A DNA stretch of 64,000 nt from assembly GCA_021014325.1 (NCBI GenBank), contig CM037462.1, forward strand, positions 7,732,501 through 7,796,500, given 5' to 3'. Both the position numbers and the translations under genes were made by a program. The notes below the pieces were generated by a model, which did no database searches, had not been told where the DNA came from, and saw only the letters and a list, made by a program, of their open reading frames with translations. This DNA comes from Plazaster borealis (Eukaryota > Echinodermata > Asteroidea > Forcipulatida > Labidiasteridae). Shown here one piece after another: positions 38,154 to 48,765 of this stretch (position 1 is the stretch's first letter; each line of letters begins with the position of its first letter).

Positions 38154-39126
38154 GAACACACGTTTGTGAATCCCGCTAATTGAGGACTTCTCTTTGTTCT
38201 CCCATTGTTTGGACAGCGACGTCCCCATTGGGTTTATACACGAAAACGAAGCGAGGACGTACTCGCTCTGTCAAACACCCTTTTGTTAAAGTTCTCGGTT
38301 TCAATGGATATACACGCTCACATGCAACCTTACGGATCAGGTTTGTGGGGTCCTGCCATTGTTGTTCTGTTTTTCCCTCTTCTAAAGAATTCCTCTGTGG
38401 GGTCTAAGTTGAACAAAGGAAAACTTGTGTTGCCTGCCCAAGGTGAATGGAAAGCTTCACCTCCGGAGGTACATTAAAATATGAGGAGTTTAACTCCTGA
38501 AGAAGAAAACACAAAAGGGACTCGTGAGTTTGGATTACTGTTCAAACAATGCTCTCTTCCAGTCATCAGATAAAAGAATGGCTTGAAGGGGGCGGGGAGT
38601 GCCAACTCAACAGTTTTCTATCTCCAGGATGTTGCATAACTCAACTGCTGCTTCATGTTGGAGCATACCAGCTTGTATATAATATAACTTGCATGAAACA
38701 GTAGTCAACAATGTAAAACCAAAACATAATGGAACAAAAAATTAAAGGGGGTGATATAAACCCATGGCCTCTACACTTGGTTGTGTCTTTTTTTTCCATT
38801 GTGTAAAAGACCCCTAAAGGGCCCGCGCGTAAGCCCCCTTCTGTGGTACAGCTATGTAGTGTATGGTCCACACAGTGATACAATACGCATTCCCGGGTAT
38901 ATCTCTTTATAAATAGCCGAATCGTGTCTGTGTGTGTGTGTGAGCGTGTCTATCCATTCAAGCCGAGGACTTTAACAAAAGGGATCCGGGTGTTTGACAG
39001 AGCGAGGACGTTCTCGCTTCGTTTTCGTGTACAAACCCAATGGGGACGTCGCTAAAAAAAACTATGTCCAAACAATGGGAGAACAAAGAGAAGTCCTCGG
39101 TAAGCGGGATTTACAAACATGTGTGT
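38154..39126. repeat. Large inverted repeat, arms about 170-185 bp
   Basis: The left arm (38154-38321) includes GAGGACTTCTCTTTGTTCTC and CGTTTTCGTGTA-type words; the right arm (38939-39126) is its imperfect reverse complement. The loop is about 620 bp. Part of the left side (TTTGTGGGGT...TTCTAAAGAAT) is also duplicated directly at 38015-38080 and 38340-38400. Expanded (GT)n runs sit at the right arm's outer edge. Confidence 0.8.
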
Positions 39127-39324
39127 GTGTGTGTGTGAGCGTGTGTGTGTGTGTTATTGTATCTCCTCCCTGGATACCGCATAAAACCTCGCCAAATTTA
39201 CACGGAAAAAAGGAGTTCACTTCGTCCAGACACTCATCTATTTTTTAGCAAAATCCGTTCAGAATTGACAGATTTATGAGCAAAAAACCACCAAAATGTA
39301 TGGGTTTTTGCGCGCCGTTTTCAC

Positions 39325-39406
39325 TGTTGCTATGGGCCGCGCGCGCGTACAGTGCAAGCAAAGAACTGTTGCTATGGGCCGCGCGCGCGTACAGTGCAAG
39401 CAAAAA
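39325..39406 (+). repeat. Two-copy 42-bp repeat
   Basis: TGTTGCTATGGGCCGCGCGC plus GCGTACAGTGCAAGCAAA occurs twice in a row. Confidence 0.8.
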
Positions 39407-39444
39407 GAACAATGCCAACGCACGGGATCACGGGGAACGGAAGC

Positions 39445-39700
39445 AGGCAGCACGGAGGCGCGGGTATAGAGCACGTGGGACGGGGAGAGGAAGGGGCGGG
39501 GAACGGAGGCAGGCTAGGCACGGAGGCGCGGGTTAGAGCACGTGGGACGGGGAGAGGAAGGGGCGGGGAACGGAGGCAGGCACGGAGGCGCGGGTTAGAG
39601 CACGTGGGACGGGGAGAGCAAGGGGCGGGGAACGGAGGCAGGCACGGAGGCGCGGGTTAGAGCACGTAGGACGGGGAGAGGAAGGGGCGGGGGGAACGGT
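39445..39700 (+). repeat. GC-rich minisatellite, about 60-bp unit, four copies
   Basis: Units read TAGAGCACGTGGGACGGGGA then GAGGAAGGGGCGGGGAACGG and AGGCAGGCACGGAGGCGCGGG. Every copy carries a GGGGCGGGG GC box; the first three carry the E-box CACGTG and the fourth reads CACGTAGG. The island is strikingly GC-rich in an AT-rich neighbourhood. Confidence 0.88.
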
Positions 39701-39883
39701 ACCTTTTATTTTTTACGGAGGGACGAGGGCATCCCCTCCCCCAACACGCAGCTCCACTTTTTCAGGACATGCATCCGTCCTCAAGCAAATTATGACAAAC
39801 TGAATAAAACACGCTTTAAAAGTTTACGCATGGGGACATTAATTTTGTCTTTTAAACCTCGCGGCATCTACACCTCTTTTGTT

Positions 39884-40205
39884 AATGAACGGGACGGGAA
39901 CAAAATTAATTCGACTGACAAATAATACAAAACGGGAAAAAACGGGACGAGAAAATAATGAACAGAACAGACAAATTTAACGGGGCTGGGGAAATAATAC
40001 GGGAAAGGAAAAACAGAAAAGGGACTAATAAATGATACGGCACAGGAAAATAATGAACTGAACGGATTTTTTTATCTTTTAAACAAACAGTGACAGGGTA
40101 ATTTGTATTGTGACATCACACTTTGCTTAGCAGATTGATACAAAGTTAAGATCAATCTTAGTGCTTTGTGAAAACAGAACTTCGCGAAACTCTAGCGGGA
40201 CCCGC
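39884..40205. repeat. Duplicated block, copy 1
   Basis: It shares words in order with 40824-41150: ACGGGAACAAAATTAATTC, ACAAATAATACAAAACGGG, TTTGTATTGTGACATCACAC and CTAGCGGGACCCGC. A second CTAGCGGGACCC occurs at 40737. Confidence 0.8.
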
Positions 40206-40823
40206 TAATTTTAAACTGTTTTATTTTATTATTACGCTGGCGCGTTTAGCCAGATGGGTTTTAAATTTCGACAAGTCTTTGGCTTCTTGGCTTATTTTGT
40301 AAGTTTCAAAACACAAACATAATATTTCAATTTTAAACTGTTTTTATTATTACGCTAGCACGTTTAACTAGATGGGTTTTACATTTCTTAAAGTCTTTCT
40401 TGGCTTATTGGCTTATTCTTTAAGTTTCAATATTAACGATATTTTGACACTTCCGCAGTTACTTTCATTGGCGAAACATTAACGATTTCCAATAAAGCAA
40501 TTTGATGGGTGTTTTCTGAATATTGTTTTTATTTATTTATAAAAGTGACAGTTGATAGTAAAATTAACACTAACACTGATGTCTCGATGTGATCTGATGA
40601 TGTCATCGCAACTTTACTGCCGTCACGTGGTCATTGTGTAACGCATCAACCCCTTGAACTATGGTCAGATCATCAACAGTGCACATTGTTATACGTAGCA
40701 GGTAATCAGGTGTGCTAACTGCCCAGTTTACCTGTCTAGCGGGACCCAAAGTACAGAAATTAATTTGCACAAAACAAAGAACATCATTTGCAAAAACGCG
40801 TACAGTTGCGCAAACGGGGGACA

Positions 40824-41150
40824 ATGAACGGGACGGGAGCAAAATTAATTCCACTGACAAATAATACAAAACGGGAAAAAACGGTACGAGAAAATAATGA
40901 ACAGGACGGAAAAAAAATTAACGTGGCTGGGGAAATAATACGGGAAAGGAAAAAATAAAAGGGTCTAATAAAATGATACGGGACAGGAACAAAACTAACG
41001 AAACGGGGTACAAACAGGGACAGGGTAATTTGTATTGTGACATCACACTTTGCTTGGCAATAAGATTGATACAAAGTTAAGATCAATCTTAGTGCTTTGT
41101 GAAATCGGAACATCTAGCGGGACCCGCGCGTAGCGCGGGTTTCCCGCTAG
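40824..41150. repeat. Duplicated block, copy 2, ending in a hairpin
   Basis: It is a copy of 39884-40205 with small indels. It ends in an inverted pair CTAGCGGGACCCGCGC / GCGCGGGTTTCCCGCTAG near 41113-41150, typical of a foldback transposon end. Confidence 0.8.
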
Positions 41151-42070
41151 TCGTGTATAATAATGAACATTCATAGCTGGACTGCAATGTGCTTTTTGTT
41201 GTGTACGTAATAAGTCTTTGGATACAAAGGCTGGCCCAGTATTTTCTGAATTTTCGTTTTTAATTTATTGTCACTAATCCTTGACGGATTTCTTTCGTTC
41301 AAGGTATCGAGGTATTAATAACTTTTCGTACCCCGTAAAAAAAAGCAGTTTTAACATTTAATTTGAATTAAAATTTAAATCGACCTCAATTCTGGCAACG
41401 CATCTTTTCTTTTTACCAACATTAAGTTGCGTGTATGGAGGCCATGATTCTTTGATTGTATAAATGCATAAGCTCCCAGCCATTACATTCAGTCTTTTGC
41501 ACAATTTGATTTGCTATTTTATATTTTATAAAAGAGTGGCAGCTTCCAGGCAAGGTCAGTATGTAAGGTGAAAGATTAAGTCCAAGGTTATCTGCAAACA
41601 AGTAAAAGCATTTTTAGAAATTGAAGGCCTCATAACAGGCTTTTGAGTTAAAAACATTTAAAATCTAGCCATAGTTTAAGGCATTTGACATTAAATAAGA
41701 AAAAGGATTATTCAGTCAATGTAGTCAAGTTATAAAACATAACATTGAAAATTGTTGTCAACCTCGAGCGACAATGAAAGCTCCCACCGGCCTCATTCTT
41801 TATTGCCACTTATAAGTTTGACATGTTTTTCATTGCATATAGTCTTTACAAATTTTGGCTGAGCGACTTGGCGACTTACATTGTTCTTGAAACAAGAAAA
41901 ATTGTTATTCATAAAAAATTGAAGAAATGCCTTTTCGTATAATCGGTGATATAAAACTAACTGCTGAACCAAACATAAGATTTTTGTCACCAATTCATTT
42001 TAAAATCATAATTTGATGATATCACTCACGACCACCTTGTTTTTGTAACCAACAAAAACTGAATCTCTAC
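41151..42070. other. AT-rich intergenic, no gene seen
   Basis: No domain or RNA gene was recognised. The last 45 bp (ACCTTGTTTTTGT ... CTCTACT) is a degenerate version of the Helitron-like 3' terminus. Confidence 0.4.
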
Positions 42071-42374
42071 TTTTTTTCCTTTTTTTCTTCTTCTCCTTCT
42101 TCCACTCAACTCTTCTCTGTGTTGACCCCGTTTGACCCTGACTTCCGGTTCAAAGGAGAAGTTGAAATTTAATGTTTCAAAATTCATAATTCCTGAACCA
42201 CACAATGAATTTTTACAATCTATACATCATTAGACAAGTATGTAACAACTTAACAAACGATAAAATTCATAACTCCTGGACCAGGCATTGGATTGATAAG
42301 GTAGAATGTTTATTCACTCAATCACTCCCCACGAACACCTTGTTTTTGTCACGTGACAAAAACTGAATGTCTAG

Positions 42375-44155
42375 TTAGGTGTGAGTGCAATATGTGCACG
42401 AACACCTCTTGATTTTGTTCTGTTTTTAGGTGTTCGTGCAATACAAGCACGAACACCTCTTGTTATTGTTCTGTTTTTTAGGTGTTCGTGCAATATGAGC
42501 ACGAACACCTCTTTGTTTTTGTTCTGTTTTTTTTCCTTCTCCATCTTCTTCTTCTTCTTCTTCTTCCCTGGAACTCTTCTCTAGAACATAACTCAAGATT
42601 GAAACTGAATTGAACCTTGAAACTCATCAGACAATTGAACCTCAATATGAAGACGGCACCAACTTACTGACGTCATGATGACGTCATCAGGTGTCGAATT
42701 ACAAGGGTTTTAAAGTTGAAAAATGACCATTTGTTATTGGCTGTATCTCCTTGGATTTGAAAGCTGTGATGTTCATAATTGAGCATCGGATAGATCAAGA
42801 CTTGGGCAACATTTCAAAAGTTAACGCAAAAATCGTATGACCTTTGCTTCCGGTCGTACCGGAAGGTCAAAGTTTGCCTTTGTTTGTTTTTCTTTAAAAA
42901 ATGAATTTCGGGGCATAACTCAAGATTAAAATTGAATTGAACATTGAAACTCACCAGATAATTGGACCTCAATATCAAGACGACCCAAACTTGATGATGT
43001 CATGATGACGTCATCAGGTATTGAATTACAATGAGTCAAAGTTTAATATTTGTAAACAAATCATAACTCTTGAACCACATATTGGATTTTTACAATCTAT
43101 ACATCATCGGATAGGTCGTTAAACGATCAACAAAAGGTACACAAAGTATGACCCTGTTTGACCTTGACTTCTGGTTCAAACCGGAAGTTGAAAATTTCAC
43201 AACATTCTTATCTCAGAAACCACGTATTTTTTTATCAAAGTTTTTACAACAGTGTATTAACACATGATATGTAGGCACTACGCACACACTGAACATGCAC
43301 GTAGCACGTGAGCACGTGTAGTTAGTTTACATTGTGTATAGTCTTGGTTCCAAGACGCTCCGGTTGAAGACTAATGTATGTACTGTACAGCTACATGTAT
43401 GGATACATTTGGCGTGACTGTGCATATACAAAGAAACAACGAGCGAAAAATGCAATATTTGAAAATGTTGTAACTCTTGAACCACACATTGGATATTAAC
43501 AATCCATACATCATCTGAAAGGTCTTAATAAACCTAACACGCGCTACACAAAGTGTGACCCTGTTTGACCTTGAATTCCGGTGAAAACCGGAAATTGAAA
43601 TTTAATATTTAAAAATATCTTAACTTCTGAACAACTCATTCGATTTTTACAATCTATTCATCATTGGGAAAGTATGTAACAACTTTAGAAACGATATACA
43701 GAATGTAACCCCAATTGACCTTTACTTCCTGTTCAAACCGGAAGATAAAATTTAAAATTTGAAAAAATCAGAACTCCTGAACCACACATCGGATTTTTAT
43801 CATCTATACATCATCAGAAAGGGCTCCAAAGATTTAAGAAACGCTACACACTGTGACCTCATTTGACCTTGACTTCCGGTTCAAACCGGAATATGAAAGT
43901 AAATGTTCCAACAAATTGTTGGAGGTTTACAATCCATACATCATCTAAATCATCTTCATAAACTAAACGCGCTACACAAAATGTGACCCCTATTTGACCT
44001 TGAATTCCGGTCCAAACGGGAAGTTGATGTTCATTTTTTTGAAAAATTCATAACTCCTGGACCAGGCATTGGATTGATAAGGTAGAATGTTTATTCATTC
44101 AATCACTCCCCACGAACACCTTGTTTTTGTCACATGACAAAAACTCAATGTCTAG
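42375..44155 (+). mobile_element. Helitron-like unit E2
   Basis: It starts immediately after the CTAG at 42371-42374 with three AGGTGT(TCG) hairpin units, followed by a TTCTTC-rich tract, TGATGACGTCATCA palindromes and several TTCCGG modules. It ends in CTAG at 44152-44155. The hairpin just before its start (42342-42363) is a perfect 22-base palindrome around CACGTG; its own terminal hairpin has CACATG at the centre. Confidence 0.7.
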
Positions 44156-45565
44156 TTTTTTTTCTTCAACTCTTCTCCAGAGCACAACTCAAGATTGAAA
44201 CTGAATTGAACATTGAAACTCATCAGGCAATTGAACCTCAATACGAAGACGGCACAGTTGTCATTACGTCATGATGACGTCATCAGGTGTCGAATTACAA
44301 GGTTTTGAAAGTTAAAAAATGACCTTTTGCTTTTTGCTGTATCTTAACGAATATGAAAGCTATCATGTTCATACTTGGGCATGTGATAGATCAAGACTGG
44401 GGCAACATTTGAAAAGTTAACGCTAAAATCGTATGACCTTAACTTCCGGGTCGTTACCCTGGGTCGAAGTTCGCCTTTGTTTTGTTTTCTTGAAAAACAT
44501 CATTTTCGGGCTTATCTACAGCATAACTCAAGATTGAAATTGAATTTTACATTGAAACTCATCAGATATTTGAACCTAAATATCAAGACGACACAAACTT
44601 GATGATGTCATGATGACGTCATCAGGTATTGAATAACATCAATTCAAAATTTAATATTTGAAAAAAACTCATGAACGACATGTTGGATTTTTACAATCTA
44701 TACATCATCGGAAAGTTCGTTAAAGGTCCAACAGACGCTACACAGAAAGTGACCCCATTTGACCTGGACTTCCGGTTCAACCCGGAAATTTAAAATTTCA
44801 TAAAATTCGTATCTCAAAAACTATGCATCATTTCAGCTTAATTTTTGCATCAGGTTGTAGAACGTTGAGCCTGCTCAAACTTTTGCACAGAAATAACAAC
44901 ATTTTGACATTTACATCTTGTCTTATAACCACCGGCATTAAAGCGCACGTTTGTGTTGACCCACTTTGATAACGCGAGATAGTCTAATATCACGTGTACA
45001 GATACATACATTGAACGTGTAGTTCAGTTTACATCAACTACATGTGGGAATACATTTAGCATCGCTGCATGTTACCTTGTATATCGCGCACCCCGGCATA
45101 AAGATAATCCATGTAATACTTGACAAATTTTTACTTCCTGTTCAAACCGGAAGATGAAATTTAATATTTGAAAAAAATCAGAACTCCTGAACCACACATT
45201 GGATTTTTATCATCTATACATCATCAGAAAGGGCTCCAAAGATTTAAGAAACGCTACACACTGTGACCTCATTTGACCTTGACTTCCGGTTCAAACCGGA
45301 AAGTGAAAGTTAATGTTTCAACAAATTGTTGGAGGTTAACAATCCATACACCATCTAAAACGTCTTCAAAAACTAAACGCGCTACACAAAATGTGACCCC
45401 TATTTGACCTTGACTTCCGGTCAAAACCAGAAGTTGATGTTCATTTTTTTGAAAAATTCATAACTCCTGAACCAGGAATTGGGTTGATAAGGTATAATGA
45501 CTTATTCATTTAAGCACTCACCACGAACACCGTGTTTTTGTAGTAAACAAAAACTCAATAACTAG
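44156..45565 (+). mobile_element. Helitron-like unit E3
   Basis: It begins with a T run and TTCTTCAACTCTTCTCCAG, and has the same order of blocks as E2 and E4. It ends with a hairpin of seven-base stems and CTAG at 45562-45565. Confidence 0.7.
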
Positions 45566-48500
45566 TTTTTTTTTTTTCTTCTTCATCTTCTTCTTCACCG
45601 GAACTCTTCTCCAGAACAGAACTCAAAAAAGAAATTTAATTGAACCTTGAAACTTAGCATATACTTGAACCTTAACATGAGCACGGCACTTGCACAATTT
45701 CGTCATGATGACGTCATCAGGTGTTGAATTACAAGGTTTTTAAAGTTGAAAAATGATCATTTGGTATTTGCTGTATCTCATTGAATATGAAAGCTATGAT
45801 GTTCATAATTGGGCATGTGATAGATCAAGACTGGGGCTACATTTCAAAAGTTGAAGTAAAAATCGTATGACCTTTTCTTCAAGGTCAAGCCTCTAGGTCA
45901 AAGTTTGCCTTTGGTTTTTTTCTTGAAAAACATCATTTTCGGGCTTATCTACGGCATAACTCAAGAAATTGAATTTTACATTGAAACTCATCAGACATTT
46001 GAACCTAAATATCAAGACGACACAAACTTGATGATGTCATGATGACGTCATTAGGTATTGAATTACATTAAATCATTGAACGACATGTTGGATTTTTACA
46101 ATCTATACATCATCGGAAAGTTCGTTAAAGGTTCAACAAACGCTGCACAAAAAGTGACCCCATTTGACCTTGACTTCCGGTTCAACCCAGAAATTTAAAA
46201 TTTCATAATATTCGTATCTCAAAAACCACTTATCATTTCAGCATAATTTTTGCATCAGATTGTAGAAAGTTGAGCCTGCTCAAACTTTTGCACAGAAATA
46301 ACAACATTTTGACATTTACATCTTGTCTTATGACCACCGGCAATAAAGCGCACGTTTGTGTTGACCCACTTTGATAACGCGAGATACTGTTATAGCACGT
46401 GTACAACAGAAACATGCATTTTTGAACGTGTAGTTCAGTTTACATCAACTACATGTAGGAATACATTTAGCATCGCTGGATGTTACCTTGTATATTGCGC
46501 ACCGCGGCATAAAGATAATCCATGTAGTACTTGAAAAATTCGTAACTCCTGAACCACACATTGGATTTTTACAATCTATACATCATCTGAAAGGTCTTTA
46601 TAAAACCTAACTTACGCTACACTTATTGTGACCCCGTTTGACCCTGACTTCCGGTTCAAAGCGGAAGTTGAAATTTAATGTTTCAAAATTCATAATTCCT
46701 GAACCACACAATGGATTTTTACAATCTATACATCATTGGACAAGTATTTAACAACTTAACAAACGATATACAGAATGTGAACCCAATTGACCTTTACTTC
46801 CTGTTCAAACCGGAAGATGAAATTTAATATTTGAAAAAATCAGAACTCCTGAACCACACATCGGATTTTTATCATCTATACATCATCAGAAAGGGCTCCA
46901 AAGATTTAAGAAACGCTACACACTGTGACCTCATTTGACCTTGACTTCCGGTTCAAACCGGAATATGAAAGTAAATGTTCCAACAAATTGTTGGAGGTTT
47001 ACAATCCATACATCATCTAAATCATCTTCATAAACTAAACGCGCTACACAAAATGTGACCCCCATTTGACCTTGACTTCCGGTCCAAACCGGAAGTTGAT
47101 GTTAATTTTTTTTCTTCTCCATCTTCTTCCACGGAACTCTTCTCTACAACATAACTCAAGATTGAAACTGAATTGAACCTTGAAACTTATCAGACATTTG
47201 AACCTTAATATAAAGACGGCACAATAGTCTTGACGTAATGATGACGTCATCAGGTGTCGAATTACAAGGTTTTTAAAGTTGAAAAATGACCATTTGGTAT
47301 TTGCTGTATCTCATTGAATATGAAAGCTTAGATGTTCATAATTGGGCATGTGATAGATCAATACTGGGGCTACATTTCAAAAGTTAACGTCAAAATCGTA
47401 TGACCTTTTCTTCAAGGTCATGCCCCTAGGTCAAAATTTGCCTTTGTTTTTTTTTTCTTGAAAAACATCATTTTCGGGCTTATCTACGGCATAACTCAAG
47501 ATTGAAATTGAATTTTACATTGAAACTCATCAGACATTTGAACCTAAATATCAAGACGACACAAACTTGATGATGTCATGATGACGTCATCAGGTATTGA
47601 ATTACATTAAATCAAAGTTTAATATTTGAAAAAAATCATAACTCATGAACGACATGTTGGATTTTTACAATCTATACATCATCGGAAAGTTCGTTAAAGG
47701 TCCAACAGACGCTGCACAAAAAGTGACCCCATTTGACCTTGACGTCCGGTTCAACCCGGAAATTTAAAATTTCACAAAATTTGTATCTCAAAAACTGTTT
47801 ATCATTTCAGCATAATTTTTGCATCAGGTTGTAGAACGTTGAGCCTGCTCAAACTTTTGCACAGAAATAACAACATTTTGACATTTACATCTTGTCTTAT
47901 AACCACCGGCATTAAAGCGCACGTTTGTGTTGACCCACTTTGATAACGCGAGATAGTGTAATAGCACGTGTACAGATACGACTACATTGAACGTGTAGTT
48001 CAGTTTACATCAACTACATGTAGGAATACATTTAGCATCGCTGTTACCTTGTGTATTGCGCACCGCGGCATAAAGATAATCCATCTAATACTTGAAAAAT
48101 TCGTAACTCCTGAACCACACATTGGATTTTTACAATCTATACATCATCTGAAAGGTCTATATAAAACCTAAAATACGCTACATTTATTGTGGCCCCGTTT
48201 GACCCTGACTTCCGGTTGAAAACGGAAGTTTGTTTACAATCTATACATCATTGGACAAGTAAGTAACAACTTAACAAACGATATACAGAATGTGACCCCA
48301 ATTGACCTTTACTTCCTGTTCAAACCGGAAGATGAAATTTAATATTTGAAAAAATCAGAACTCCTGAACCACACATTGGATTTTTATCATCTATACATCA
48401 TCAGAAAGGGCTCCAAAGATTTAAGAAACGCTACACACTGTGAGCTCATTTGACATTGACTTCCGGTGCAAAACGGAATTTGAAACTTTATAGTTGAAAA

Positions 48501-48765
48501 AATCATAACTTCTGAACCAAACAATTGGATGTTTACAATCCATCCATCATCTAAAAGGTCTTCATAAACTAATCCCGCCTACACAAAATGTGACCCTACT
48601 TGACCTTGACCTCTGGTCCAAACTGGAAGTTGATGTATACGTTTTATAAAATTCATAACTCTTGAACCAGGCATTGGATTGATAATGTTAAATGTCGTTA
48701 CGTATTCAATCAGTCGCTCACCACGAACACCTTGTTTTTGTAGTAAACAAAAACTCAATATCTAG
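45566..48765 (+). mobile_element. Helitron-like unit E4, internally doubled
   Basis: It contains two successive body copies. The second starts at about 47107 with TTTTTTTTCTTCTCCATCTTC but no CTAG terminus lies between them, so one 3' end was lost. The block GAGCCTGCTCAAACTTTTGC with its downstream 150 bp appears at 44868 (in E3), 46272 and 47840. Confidence 0.7.

Noticed and set aside
39276..39660. Arg/Gly-rich small proteins
   Set aside because: These are produced by the GC-rich minisatellite; frames change between units and no splice or domain support exists.
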